Positions 9,647 through 18,340 are shown, counted from the stretch's first letter. The stretch: DNA of 64,000 nt from Pseudomonadota bacterium (GCA_020161665.1 JAIUPA010000014.1:1-64000); one strand, 5' to 3'. Program-made: numbers and translations. Notes: generated by a model from the letters alone, not told the origin.

Positions 9647-10515
9647 CGCGCGGAACCTCCCTGGCGACCGAGCGAGCGACCGATGAGGACCGCTGCCATG
9701 ATGAGAAAGATGAGGACCATGGAAAGGCGCGGGAAGTACATCACGCCCATGGCCTTGGTGACGCCGACGACGAGCGCACCGGCCAGCGCGCCATAGAGGT
9801 TTCCAAGCCCGCCGATGACACAGACGATGAAGGCCGAGACGATGACAGTGGTATCCAGCAAGTGGTTCACTTCGCCGTAAGGGGCGGACAGGCCACCGGC
9901 GAGACCGGCGAGAAACGCACCGGCGGCAAAGACCGAGGTAAAGATCAGGCGCTCGTTGATGCCAAGCAGCGCCGCCATGCCGCGATCATCGGTTCCGGCG
10001 CGGAGCAGGATACCGGCGCGGGTGAAGTAGATGACCCAGATCATGGCCAGCACGATGACGAGACCGGCGGCAAACACGACGATGGGGAACATCGGGAAAT
10101 AGTTTTCGCCCACCACGATGGCGCCCATCAGCGCATCGGGCATGGGAACGGTGATGCTGTTCGGACCCCAGACCATGCGCACCACATCGCGGATGATGAG
10201 TACGAGCGCGATGGTGACGATCAGCTGCATCAGCCCGTCGGCATGGTAGATACGGCGCAGCGCCGTGACTTCGAAGACAACGCCGATCAGCGAGACGACC
10301 GCCGCACCGATGATGACGCTGGCGAAGAAGCCGAGCAGCGTTCCAGGCGCGATCAGCGGCACGAGTTCATAGGTCAGGAACGCGCCGAGCATGTAGAGCG
10401 AGCCATGCGCGAAATTGATGATGCGCGACACGCCGAAAATCAGCGTCAGACCGGATGCGATCAGGAAAAGCGTCATGCCTTCCATGAGCCCGTTGACGAA
10501 CTGGATCATAACCAT
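9643..10515 (-). CDS. Branched-chain-type ABC transporter permease, LivH type
   Basis: This is a 290-residue LivH-type permease. It has MIQFVNGLMEGMTLFLIASG at the N-terminus, the FGVSRIINFAHGSLYMLGA motif and several transmembrane helices. I start it at the ATG at 10515 because a GGAG site lies about ten bases upstream and the protein then begins like other LivH proteins; an ATG at 10597-10599 would add 28 residues without family similarity. It overlaps the LivM-type gene by four bases. Confidence 0.9.
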   Translation of the reverse strand: MVMIQFVNGLMEGMTLFLIASGLTLIFGVSRIINFAHGSLYMLGAFLTYELVPLIAPGTLLGFFASVIIGAAVVSLIGVVFEVTALRRIYHADGLMQLIVTIALVLIIRDVVRMVWGPNSITVPMPDALMGAIVVGENYFPMFPIVVFAAGLVIVLAMIWVIYFTRAGILLRAGTDDRGMAALLGINERLIFTSVFAAGAFLAGLAGGLSAPYGEVNHLLDTTVIVSAFIVCVIGGLGNLYGALAGALVVGVTKAMGVMYFPRLSMVLIFLIMAAVLIGRSLGRQGGSAR

Positions 10516-10606
10516 TGCGAATATCTCCAGGCTGGGAACCCGGCGGATCAGCCCGCCGGGCCAGTCTTGCGGCCAACCCCGAAATGAGGGGGGCGCCATG
10601 GCGGCC

Positions 10607-11842
10607 TTACTTTTTGGCCGCCTTGCGCGCTTCGGCGATGGCGTCTTCCGGCATCATCAGTGCGGCACCATCAAACTTCTCGATCTCGGTGAGGATCGGG
10701 AAGTCGTAGTCCGCAACCTTGGCAGCCTTGCCGACGTAAGACGGTGCGTTCATCTGACCGTCGAAGGCGCGAACCTTCAGGCCCTTGCCGCGCAGACCGT
10801 CATAGGAGATTTCGCTGATCGCCTTGATGATGGCATCGGGGGCAACCGACTTGGCGTGTTCAGCCGCTGCCGCATAGAACATCAGGCCGTCATAACCGTT
10901 GATCGACCAGTCGGTGGGGTATTCCTTGTAGGCGGCGCGGTACTTCTCGACGAAGGCCTTGACCTCAGGCGTCTGTTCCAGCGCGAAGAACGGGGCGCGG
11001 GCAATGCCGTAGACGTTGGAGGCGGGCATGGCCGAACCCATGGACTGCAGCGTATCGACCGTCATCAGCGTCACGAGATTGGTGCGCTGGAAGAAGCCGA
11101 AGCCCTGCCCCTGCTTGATGAGGCTGCCGAGGCTGCCGCCGAAGAGGGCTGCGAAAACGGCATCCGGCTTGGTGTTGAGCGCGGTGGTGATGTAGGGCGC
11201 CATCGCCGTTTCACCGACCTTCGGGAAGATCGGCTCGATGATCGTCACGTCCGGGCGAAGCTTCTTCAGGCGTTCGGAGAAGGCGGCAACCGAGGTGTGG
11301 CCCCATTCATAGTCGGAGCCCATCGTGGCGATGGTCTTCCACTCGCTCTTCTTGGCGACATATTCCGCCGCCGCATAGGCTTCCATGGTGGCATTGGCCT
11401 GCGTCTGCCAGAAATAGGGCTGGTAAAGCTCGATATTGGCGCGCTGGGTGGAGCCGATGGTGGCGTAGAAGGGGATCTTGAATTCAGCGGAAACGGCGGA
11501 TTCCGCCAGCATGACCGCTGACGAGCAAACGCCGGTCAGAACGTCCACCTTCTGGTCGACGATGAGTTCGCGGGCGACTTTCGCGCCTTCATCCGGCTTC
11601 GTCTGGCTGTCGCGCACGACGAGTTCCACCTTGCGGCCGAGAATGCCGCCCTTGGCGTTCAACTCGTCCACCGCAATCTTCACGGCATTCATTTCGTCTT
11701 CGGACAGGGCGGCGCACGCGCCGGTCAGGTCTGCGGCAAAGCCGATCTTCACCGGCTCTTCGGCGCGGGCAGTCTGCCCGGCAAAGGCCGTCATCAATGC
11801 AAGGCCAAGAGCGGCAAAGCCGCCGCGGTTCACTTCAAGCAT
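10607..11842 (-). CDS. ABC transporter substrate-binding protein (Liv/aromatic acid type)
   Basis: This 411-residue periplasmic binding protein of the type I Leu/Ile/Val fold has a Sec signal peptide ending around AFAGQTARA, then EEPVKIGFAADLTGACAAL. The start is the ATG at 11842, preceded by GGGAGGA. It follows badI and precedes the permease genes on the same strand, so ring-opening genes and uptake genes are in one transcript. The ligand cannot be read directly; its setting in a bad/ali operon suggests a cyclic carboxylate. Homologues occur among binding proteins for benzoate-like acids and branched-chain amino acids. Confidence 0.88.
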   Translation of the reverse strand: MLEVNRGGFAALGLALMTAFAGQTARAEEPVKIGFAADLTGACAALSEDEMNAVKIAVDELNAKGGILGRKVELVVRDSQTKPDEGAKVARELIVDQKVDVLTGVCSSAVMLAESAVSAEFKIPFYATIGSTQRANIELYQPYFWQTQANATMEAYAAAEYVAKKSEWKTIATMGSDYEWGHTSVAAFSERLKKLRPDVTIIEPIFPKVGETAMAPYITTALNTKPDAVFAALFGGSLGSLIKQGQGFGFFQRTNLVTLMTVDTLQSMGSAMPASNVYGIARAPFFALEQTPEVKAFVEKYRAAYKEYPTDWSINGYDGLMFYAAAAEHAKSVAPDAIIKAISEISYDGLRGKGLKVRAFDGQMNAPSYVGKAAKVADYDFPILTEIEKFDGAALMMPEDAIAEARKAAKK

Positions 11843-11956
11843 GGTATCCTCCCTGATCAGTGCTTGAACGAAAAGCGCATCCGCCCTCTCCTCTAGGGCA
11901 GCCGCGCTCATGCTTCTCCGGCAGGAAGGACGTGCCGTCCTGCCGGAAAATCTCTG

Positions 11957-12739
11957 TTATTTCTGGTGTTTGCGGAAATCGGGCTTGCGCTTTTCCTTAA
12001 AGGCGCGGCCCCCTTCCTTGCTCTCTTCGGTGTCGTAGTAGAGCGAGAGCGCATACATGCCCATTCCGGCGATGCCGCGAATGTTTTCGCTGTCCATGTT
12101 GAACGAGCGCTTGGCAATCGCGATGGCGGTCGGAGACTTCTCCATGATCTCCGCGCACCACTTGTCGACTTCGGCGTCCAGTTCCTCATTCGGGACGACG
12201 GCGTTGACAAGGCCCATGGCGAGCGCTTCGGCTGCCGAATATTTGCGGCACATGTACCAGATTTCGCGGGCCTTTTTCTCGCCGACGATGCGGGCGAGGA
12301 AGGCGGTGCCAAAGCCCGGATCGACCGAGCCGACCTTGGGGCCGACCTGACCGAACACGGCCTTTTCACCGGCAATGGTGAAGTCGCATATGGTAGCGAG
12401 CACGTTGCCGCCGCCAATCGCAAAGCCCTGCACCTTGGCAATAACCGGCTTCGGCACATCGCGGATGATCGAATGCAGATCTTCCATCGGCAGGCCGATG
12501 GTGCCGCGCCCGTCATACTGGCCTTCATGGGCCGACTGGTCGCCGCCCGTGCAGAACGCCTTGTCGCCCGCGCCCGAAAGCACGATGACGCCGACGGACT
12601 TGTCCCAACCCGCCTTGTTGAAGGCGTGGATCAGTTCTTCGCAGGTCTTGCCGCGAAAGGCGTTGTACTTGTCAGGACGGTTGATGGTGATGCGGGCAAC
12701 GCCGTCCGTCACATCGTAGAGAATATCTTCGTAAGACAT
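11957..12739 (-). CDS. badI: 2-ketocyclohexanecarboxyl-CoA hydrolase (BadI)
   Basis: This 260-residue crotonase-superfamily protein matches the length of BadI. The FCTGGDQSAHEGQYDG segment resembles the MenB/BadI branch (ring-closing or ring-opening by Claisen chemistry) rather than hydratases, and the GGGNVLATICDF segment forms the oxyanion hole. BadI hydrolytically opens the ring of 2-ketocyclohexanecarboxyl-CoA to pimeloyl-CoA. MenB (naphthoate synthase) is the nearest alternative, but no men genes are present and the gene sits 11 bases downstream of badH. This gene is the strongest marker of the pathway in the window. Confidence 0.87.
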   Translation of the reverse strand: MSYEDILYDVTDGVARITINRPDKYNAFRGKTCEELIHAFNKAGWDKSVGVIVLSGAGDKAFCTGGDQSAHEGQYDGRGTIGLPMEDLHSIIRDVPKPVIAKVQGFAIGGGNVLATICDFTIAGEKAVFGQVGPKVGSVDPGFGTAFLARIVGEKKAREIWYMCRKYSAAEALAMGLVNAVVPNEELDAEVDKWCAEIMEKSPTAIAIAKRSFNMDSENIRGIAGMGMYALSLYYDTEESKEGGRAFKEKRKPDFRKHQK

Positions 12740-12750
12740 GGTGGTTCCCC

Positions 12751-13521
12751 TTAGCCGTGCATGGTCAGGCCGCCGGACACGGAAATGACCTGTCCGGTGA
12801 TGAAGGCGCTGTCGTCGCTGGCAAAAAACAGGATGGCGCCCGGCAGATCGTCGGGACGGCCCATGCGGCCCATCGGTACGGCCTTGGTGAAGGCGGAGCG
12901 CAGCTTTTCCTTGTCGCCCGCCGCTTCCATGAAGCTTTCCAGCATGGCGGTTTCGGTGACGCCGGGGCAGACCACGTTAAAGGTGATGCCGTTGCGGGCA
13001 TGTTCGCGGGCGAGCGTCTTCGAAAAGGCAATGACGCCCGCCTTGCAGGCTGCATAGACCGCCTCGCCCGACGAGCCGACGCGGGCTGCATCCGAGCCGA
13101 TGGAGACGATGCGACCGGCATGGCCGCGCGCCACCATCGAGGCCAGCACCGGCTTGGTGATGTTGAGAACGCTGCGCAGGTTGATGTCGATGAGCTTCGA
13201 CCAGAAGTCCGGCACCGATTTCAGGAACGGCGTGAACACGTCCCAGCCTGCATTGTTGACCAGAATATCGATGGCGCCAAACGTAGCCTCGATCTCGGCC
13301 ACAGCCTTTCCGGTCGCCTCGAAATCCGTGAGGTCGGCCACCATGGCAACCGCCTCGCCGCCATTTGCCTGAATGGCCGAAACCACCGCACCGGCAGCCG
13401 CCGCGTTGATATCGCACACGACGACGCGTGCGCCTTCTTCGGCAAACCGGCCGCAGGTCGCGGCACCAATTCCGCCGCCGCCACCAGTTACAACAACTAC
13501 TTTACCTTTAAGTCCCTTCAC
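12751..13521 (-). CDS. badH: 2-hydroxycyclohexanecarboxyl-CoA dehydrogenase (BadH-like SDR)
   Basis: This 256-residue short-chain dehydrogenase has the TGGGGGIGAAT cofactor loop, NNAG (in LVNNAGWDVF), a catalytic serine in VSIGSDA and YAACK. The GTG start at 13521 has GGAGG about eight bases upstream. Its length and its pairing with badI match BadH of the cyclohexanecarboxylate pathway, which oxidises 2-hydroxycyclohexanecarboxyl-CoA to the 2-keto compound that BadI opens. It is the first gene of the minus-strand operon and is divergent from the MarR gene. Confidence 0.82.
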   Translation of the reverse strand: MKGLKGKVVVVTGGGGGIGAATCGRFAEEGARVVVCDINAAAAGAVVSAIQANGGEAVAMVADLTDFEATGKAVAEIEATFGAIDILVNNAGWDVFTPFLKSVPDFWSKLIDINLRSVLNITKPVLASMVARGHAGRIVSIGSDAARVGSSGEAVYAACKAGVIAFSKTLAREHARNGITFNVVCPGVTETAMLESFMEAAGDKEKLRSAFTKAVPMGRMGRPDDLPGAILFFASDDSAFITGQVISVSGGLTMHG

Positions 13522-13653
13522 GGGCGTCCTCCGCCAAATTGATGTCCATGAGAGACCGCTCGCGGAAATCGCTCATTCTGGCGACATTCCGCGTTCCTCC
13601 TGCAAATTCATTGCAGCCTCCCTGTTTTTGATACATATCGACGCATCATTTTT

Positions 13654-13671
13654 ATGTCAACATGTTTACGT
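13654..13671. promoter_or_regulatory. Candidate MarR operator in the badH/badR divergent promoter region
   Basis: The 18-bp imperfect palindrome ATGTCAACATGTTTACGT (arms differ at two positions) lies in the 207-base gap between badH and the MarR gene. A related palindrome with the same A-T-x-T-C-A-A half-site sits at 22064-22081 before the second part of the pathway. Binding by the adjacent MarR protein is inferred. Confidence 0.5.
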
Positions 13672-13728
13672 AATTATCCGCAAAGGTCTTGCTTGACCGA
13701 TAGAGGCGGACAGGCGAAAGTGCGTTTC

Positions 13729-14244
13729 ATGGGCAAAGAAGACGAAGAAACACGGGCAATGCAGGCGGCGCTGAGCAACAGGCTCTTTTTCCGTCTCTAC
13801 CAATGCGCAAACATGCTGCATAAAACCGGCACGCGGGCGCTGGACCGGCACGGCATCACCACGCAGCAATGGGCTGTTCTCGGTGCCTTGACGCGACCGG
13901 CTTTCGAGCGAGGTGTGGCGGTGGGCGACCTTGCCACCTTCCTGCTTGTCAGCCGCCAGAATCTGGCCGGGCTGATTTCGCGGCTGGAGGCGCAAGGGCT
14001 TGTGGAAAAGGCGGTCGATGCAGCCGACAATCGCTCGCGCCTCATTCGCCTGACGGTCACGGGCCGCAAGCTCTGGCAGGACGACATGCAGGTGGAGATT
14101 TCCGGTTTCTACGCGGGCGCGCTGCAGGGATTTTCAACCGACGACCGCATCCATCTTATCCATTACCTCGACAAGATGCTGAAGAACTTCAAGGCGCTCG
14201 ATCCGGAAGCCACAAGCGCCGAGGAAAAGCAGGCGGCGGAGTAA
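13729..14244 (+). CDS. badR: MarR family transcriptional regulator (BadR-like)
   Basis: This winged-helix regulator has 171 residues from the ATG at 13729; a GTG at 13720 in the same frame is also possible. The DNA-binding part includes TTQQWAVLGAL, LATFLLVSRQNLAGLISRLEAQGLV as the recognition helix region, and the wing DNRSRLIRLT. MarR proteins bind palindromes as dimers and usually release DNA on binding a phenolic or CoA-linked ligand. R. palustris uses a MarR protein, BadR, for its cyclohexanecarboxylate genes. Divergence from badH and the palindromes at 13654 and 22064 support control of both parts of the locus. Confidence 0.82.
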   Translation: MGKEDEETRAMQAALSNRLFFRLYQCANMLHKTGTRALDRHGITTQQWAVLGALTRPAFERGVAVGDLATFLLVSRQNLAGLISRLEAQGLVEKAVDAADNRSRLIRLTVTGRKLWQDDMQVEISGFYAGALQGFSTDDRIHLIHYLDKMLKNFKALDPEATSAEEKQAAE

Positions 14245-14268
14245 AAACCCCGCCGCGTATCAGGCGGG
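14244..14268 (-). terminator. Intrinsic terminator after apbE (minus strand)
   Basis: Read on the minus strand, a stem CCCGCC/GGCGGG with an 8-base loop is followed by a run of five T. The apbE stop codon lies in the loop. The hairpin lies between the converging MarR and apbE genes and could serve both directions, but the T-run favours the minus strand. Confidence 0.7.
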
Positions 14269-15201
14269 CGCAAAGACGCCGCAGCCGCGTGCCGTTCCCT
14301 GATGGGTCAGAAACAGCACCGAAAGGCCAAGCTTTTCGGCCAGCGCCAGACCTTGGACCTCACCCATCACCATCATGGCGGTCGCCCAGGCGTCGGCGCT
14401 CATGCTGTCGCGGGCAATGACCGTGACGGAGGCCGCAGACTGGCGAAGCGGCATGCCGCGGCGCGGGTCCATTGTGTGGGAAAGCTTGTGGCCCGCCACT
14501 TCCACGAAATGGCGATAATCGCCCGAGGTGGCAACGCCTGCGTCTGCCAGTTCGAGAATGGAATGCGCGCCGCGTTCTTCCCGGTCCGGTGCCTCGATGG
14601 CAATGGTCCAGCCGCGCCCGTCCGGCTGGTGGCCCGTTGCGCGCAGCTCACCATCAATCGCAAAAAGCCCTGCCGTCACACCCTGAGCGCGGGCGGCTTC
14701 GGAGAGACAATCGGCACCATAGCCTTTCGCGATGCCGTTGAGGTCAAAGCGCATCGGCGTGTGCTTGCGGGCGCGGGCGTTGGCAGCGTCGAGTTCCAGC
14801 ATGTCGTGGGCCGGGCTGCGGGTGGCGAGACGCGCCGCCTTGATGTCGGCTTCGCTGGCCTCGCCGGGACCGAACCCCCAGGCGGTGACCGCATCGCCCA
14901 TGCCGATGTCGAAAGCGCCATTCGAGGCGCGACCGATGGCAAGACCTGCCGCAAGTACGCCCATCAACGGTTCGGGAAGGCTCACCCAAACGCCGGGGGG
15001 CGCGGCGTTCAGGCGGTTGAGATCGCTCTCGGGCTTCCAGGTGGACATTTGCTGGTCGACCTGCTCGACGGCTTGGCGCATCGCCTCGCGCACCGGCTCC
15101 ACCTCGAAATCCGGCGGCATGTGAAAGAGCGCTGACCAGCGCGTGCCCATGGTGGGGCCATTCAGCGCATGGCGGTGAAGATCAGTAAACGTCTTCGGCA
15201 T
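14260..15201 (-). CDS. apbE: FAD:protein FMN transferase (ApbE)
   Basis: This is a 313-residue ApbE-family protein with GPTMGTRWS at the N-terminus, FDIGMGDAVTAWGFGP, the FDLNGIAKGYGAD motif, and the C-terminal ADAWATAMMVMG metal/flavin region. ApbE attaches FMN through a phosphoester to Ser/Thr in a [S/T]GA[S/T]-type motif of target proteins, with Mg2+. No signal peptide or lipobox is visible; most ApbE proteins are exported. The ATG at 15201 overlaps the upstream reductase gene by 20 bases. The target most likely here is the DUF2271 protein at 17400-17876, which carries such a motif. Confidence 0.9.
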   Translation of the reverse strand: MPKTFTDLHRHALNGPTMGTRWSALFHMPPDFEVEPVREAMRQAVEQVDQQMSTWKPESDLNRLNAAPPGVWVSLPEPLMGVLAAGLAIGRASNGAFDIGMGDAVTAWGFGPGEASEADIKAARLATRSPAHDMLELDAANARARKHTPMRFDLNGIAKGYGADCLSEAARAQGVTAGLFAIDGELRATGHQPDGRGWTIAIEAPDREERGAHSILELADAGVATSGDYRHFVEVAGHKLSHTMDPRRGMPLRQSAASVTVIARDSMSADAWATAMMVMGEVQGLALAEKLGLSVLFLTHQGTARGCGVFAPA

Positions 15202-17380
15202 AACGGCCTTCGGCTTTCAGCTGACCAAGGGTCATGCCCTTGGGAGAGAGAATATCGGCAAGCGCCATGGCAACACCATTGGCCATTTCGCGCCCGCCGC
15301 ACACCAGAACCTGCGCTCCGGCGGCAATCAGGTCGCTGACGCGGGCGGCGTCCTTGCGCAGGATATCCTGCACATAGGCCGGATGGGCGGTGCGCGAAAA
15401 GGCGGTGGTGACGGCGGCAAGCTTGCCCTCGGACTGCCAGGCATCCAGCTCTTCGGCATAGAGCGCATCGCTGGAAGGGTGACGCGTGCCGAAATAGAGA
15501 TGCATGGGGCGCGTCGCGCGATTGGCGCGGGCAAAGCCTGCCAGCGGACCAATGCCGGTGCCAGCCCCGATGAGGATCACCGGCTTGCGGCCCGCCATCG
15601 GGCGGAAGCCCGGATTGGGACGGATAAAGGCGCGGATCGTCTCGCCCGGTTCCAGTGCCGTCAACTGCCCGGAGCAAAGGCCACCGGCCTGCTTGCGCAC
15701 GCAGATTTCCAGAAAGCCGTCGCGCGTGCCGGAGGCCAGCGAATAAAAGCGCGGCTGGTCGGAACCGGCAGGCAGAATGCCGACCAGATCCCCGGCGGCA
15801 AAGCGGGCAAAACCCTTGCCCGTCAGACGCTGCCAGAGCGAGGCCTTCGGCAGCGCAAAGCGCAGGATGGCGGTCATGGCTTGAACGCTCGCCCCGTAAT
15901 CGCGGCGCGAGATCAGTGTCAGCTCCTGCGTGGCGGGGGCCACCGGCTGGTGGATGAGTTCCAGATCAAGGTTGAGGGCGGCGGCCAGATTGCGGCCCCA
16001 GCGGGCGAAATCCTGCGGCGACTGGCGATCAACCGTCTCGAAGGCAACAAGGCTGTTCCAGCCCTTGTCGTCGGCAAGGCGGGCGACCGCTTCGGCATAG
16101 CCGCAATAAGCCGGGAAGCTGCGATCCCCGAAGCCGAGGACGGCAAGCGAAAGGCCGGGCCGGGCCGCCGTCTTTTCAAAGCGTTCGTAAAAGCCCTTGG
16201 CCGAAGCGGGCGCTTCGCCATCGCCATAGGTGGCGGCGAGAAGAAAGAGGCGCTTGGCCTTCGGCCAGCGGGCCGGTTCAAACTCCGTCATGGCGCCGAC
16301 ATGGGCCACGAGGCCCTTGTCGCTCAGGGCTTTGCGGAGCGTTTCGGCAAAGCCGCGCGTCGTGCCGCCTTCGCTGCCGACAAGGATGATCGTATCGGCG
16401 TCAGCGGCCGGGGCATTCTGGCGACGCTCACGTGGGCGGCCGGTCAGCCAGACCTTGATGCCGGACCAGCCGAGAACCGGAATGGAAAGGGCAGAAAGGC
16501 CGAGCAGAACGCCAAGCCAGGCCATCCCCTGCCCCGTATGCAGGCGGGTGATGAAATGCGAGACGCGATCCGTCCACGGCGCATCCGCCCAGCCGATCAG
16601 CGCGCCGGTGCCCTGATCGAGATAACCTTCGCCATAGGCGGTTTTCAGCGTGAAAGCGTCGGTGGCGTCGCCGGCTGCGGGAAAGCTCAGCGAGCGCAGG
16701 TCGGAAAGCGGGGTCTTCTGAAGGGTGTCGATAGCGGTGACGGCAAGGCCGGTCTGGCCGCTGACATCGGTCGGGAACGGCGGTGCGCCCGCCTTTTCCG
16801 GCAGGATGCCGAAGGTTGCCGCCGTCATCCACAAAGCGGTGATCGACGACAGGAAAAGGCCCGGCATCGCCAGACGAGAGACAAGCGCATGCAGGCGGCT
16901 GTCACCCGTGCCGCGCACCGGCTTCAGGATGTAGCGGAAACCCCCTGCCCGGCGGGCGAGCAGGAACAGGCCGGAGACGGACAGGAGAAGCATGGCACCA
17001 GCGCCGATAGCGGCGATGATGCGGCCCGTATCGTCGAGGAAGAGCGAGCGGTGCAGGTTGGTCAGCCAGCGCTGCGTGGCGGATGTGTCGGCATTGCCGA
17101 CCGGCGCGCCGGTCGCCGGATCGATGATCGCGGAGGCGGGTTGGTCGCCCTCGAAATAATAGGCGGTGATGCGCCCGGAAGGCGCACGCCGGATCTGCTC
17201 CACCGTCGGTTCGGCGGACTGAACGCGGGCGGCGAGTTCAGCCACACTGATGTCAGGTGCGGACGGGGTGTTGAACGCTTCGGTCAGGGGGAAGACCGAG
17301 AGCGCGGTGCCGCTGAGGGCCAGCACAACGATGAGTGCGGCGGCCATCAGTCCGAACCAGCGGTGGAGCGACCGGATCAT
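15182..17380 (-). CDS. PepSY-transmembrane diflavin reductase (flavodoxin + FNR domains)
   Basis: This 732-residue fusion has an N-terminal PepSY_TM domain with membrane segments near 10-32, 122-142, 168-190 and 285-306. Conserved histidines (LHRSLF at 110, RLHTGQ at 281) could ligate heme. After a basic linker comes a flavodoxin-like FMN domain (330-480; GSEGGTTRGFAETL). A cytochrome P450 reductase-type FAD/NADPH module follows (RFYSLAS for FAD, GAGTGIGPL for nucleotide), ending in RYAEDVY. This architecture moves electrons from cytosolic NADPH through FAD and FMN across the membrane. It lies between DUF2271 and apbE in one operon. The final acceptor is unknown. Confidence 0.88.
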   Translation of the reverse strand: MIRSLHRWFGLMAAALIVVLALSGTALSVFPLTEAFNTPSAPDISVAELAARVQSAEPTVEQIRRAPSGRITAYYFEGDQPASAIIDPATGAPVGNADTSATQRWLTNLHRSLFLDDTGRIIAAIGAGAMLLLSVSGLFLLARRAGGFRYILKPVRGTGDSRLHALVSRLAMPGLFLSSITALWMTAATFGILPEKAGAPPFPTDVSGQTGLAVTAIDTLQKTPLSDLRSLSFPAAGDATDAFTLKTAYGEGYLDQGTGALIGWADAPWTDRVSHFITRLHTGQGMAWLGVLLGLSALSIPVLGWSGIKVWLTGRPRERRQNAPAADADTIILVGSEGGTTRGFAETLRKALSDKGLVAHVGAMTEFEPARWPKAKRLFLLAATYGDGEAPASAKGFYERFEKTAARPGLSLAVLGFGDRSFPAYCGYAEAVARLADDKGWNSLVAFETVDRQSPQDFARWGRNLAAALNLDLELIHQPVAPATQELTLISRRDYGASVQAMTAILRFALPKASLWQRLTGKGFARFAAGDLVGILPAGSDQPRFYSLASGTRDGFLEICVRKQAGGLCSGQLTALEPGETIRAFIRPNPGFRPMAGRKPVILIGAGTGIGPLAGFARANRATRPMHLYFGTRHPSSDALYAEELDAWQSEGKLAAVTTAFSRTAHPAYVQDILRKDAARVSDLIAAGAQVLVCGGREMANGVAMALADILSPKGMTLGQLKAEGRYAEDVY

Positions 17381-17399
17381 GATATGCGTATCCTTGAAC

Positions 17400-17876
17400 T
17401 TATTGCTTGTAGGTGAAATCGGCGATGTAGCGGGTGCCCTTCACGGCCTGACCCGAGCCTGCAGCCGTCAGCGGCACGACGATTTCGTTCGGGCTGTCGC
17501 GCATGTCTTCGACCGCAGCATCGATGTGAAGCTGGTAGCCCGCATCAAACAGCGCATCGGCGAGATCGACCGTCACTTTGAGCGAACGGCCGGCACCGAC
17601 GCTGGCCCCGGTAATGCCGTTGACCTCGCCGGTATTGCCGCCGGTGGCGCGCGTCCAGCCGCTCAGGTGGTCGTAATACTTGGCCTTGCCGCCTGCCATC
17701 CACAGGCTGCCGACATATTTGCCCTGCGCATCGGTGACGTAATAGGCAAGATAGGCGCCGTCGCCGCCATAGTTGCGCATGTTGGTGGTGAAGGTCACTT
17801 CACGCGCCATGGCAAGGCCCGGAACGGTGAGCGCGGTGGTGACGGCCAGCATGGCCAGAAGGGATTTCATTCGCAT
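17400..17876 (-). CDS. DUF2271 secreted protein with candidate FMN-attachment motif
   Basis: This 158-residue protein has a Sec signal peptide (cleavage likely after AMA, residue 24) and a DUF2271 domain over most of the mature part. Residues 86-96 read NGITGASVGAG; Thr89 in TGAS fits the [S/T]GA[S/T] consensus that ApbE uses for covalent FMN attachment. The same operon encodes ApbE and a membrane reductase. I infer a periplasmic flavoprotein that takes electrons from the PepSY reductase and hands them to an external acceptor such as a metal. An AGGAGA site precedes the ATG at 17876; a second ATG two codons in is possible. Confidence 0.85.
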   Translation of the reverse strand: MRMKSLLAMLAVTTALTVPGLAMAREVTFTTNMRNYGGDGAYLAYYVTDAQGKYVGSLWMAGGKAKYYDHLSGWTRATGGNTGEVNGITGASVGAGRSLKVTVDLADALFDAGYQLHIDAAVEDMRDSPNEIVVPLTAAGSGQAVKGTRYIADFTYKQ

Positions 17877-17900
17877 TTCAAGTCTCCTGTCGGGAAATCA

Positions 17901-18299
17901 TCAGTTCATCTGGGCGCGGGGCTTGCTGCCCGGCGTGAAAAGGCCGTTCTGGGGCGGAGTGGCGTCCTGCTGCATCATCATGCCGCCGCCCTGACCGCCA
18001 TGGCCGCCGCGACCGCCGCAGCCTTCATCATCATCGCTATCGTCGTCATCTTCACCGCAGCCATTGGCGGCGTAACGGTCATGGTCTTCGCCGTGGCGGC
18101 CATGATGCTTGTTGCGGTGCTCGCCATATTCGCGGTCATCATCGTCGTCGCCATGTTCGCGATAACCGATGTCCGTGACGGCGGTGGAGCTGGCAAGGGC
18201 GGCTTCGCTGCGGGCGGTGATCGGCATGGCATAGCCGGAAACGGCGGTCATCAGGCCAGCGCCGAGCGAGGCGGCCAGAAGCAGGGTGCGCAGGATCAT
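17901..18299 (-). CDS. Small secreted Asp/His-rich protein, probable metal binder
   Basis: This 132-residue protein has an N-terminal signal peptide (cleavage near SGYA, residue 24). The mature part is extreme in composition: a polyaspartate run at 51-55, histidines at 61-73, Cys81 followed by an acidic run to residue 92, Cys94, then Gly/His and Met repeats near 107-109. No family is recognised. The composition suggests binding of divalent or trivalent metal in the periplasm, perhaps as donor or acceptor for the flavin reductase module around it. The ATG at 18299 has GGAGAA upstream. Low-complexity sequence means similarity searches will be weak. Confidence 0.75.
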   Translation of the reverse strand: MILRTLLLAASLGAGLMTAVSGYAMPITARSEAALASSTAVTDIGYREHGDDDDDREYGEHRNKHHGRHGEDHDRYAANGCGEDDDDSDDDEGCGGRGGHGGQGGGMMMQQDATPPQNGLFTPGSKPRAQMN

Positions 18300-18340
18300 G
18301 GGTGTTCTCCGTTATGAGGGGCTTTTGGAAGGTTCAGGCT

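Noticed and set aside
11957..12739. Naphthoate synthase (MenB) for the crotonase next to badH
   Set aside because: No other menaquinone genes are present, and the adjacent BadH-type dehydrogenase and ligase fit BadI.
15383..17416. Very long plus-strand open frame (677 codons) opposite the diflavin reductase
   Set aside because: It is antisense to a clearly real gene, has no domain and a composition rich in Arg/Ala/Gly typical of high-GC shadow frames.
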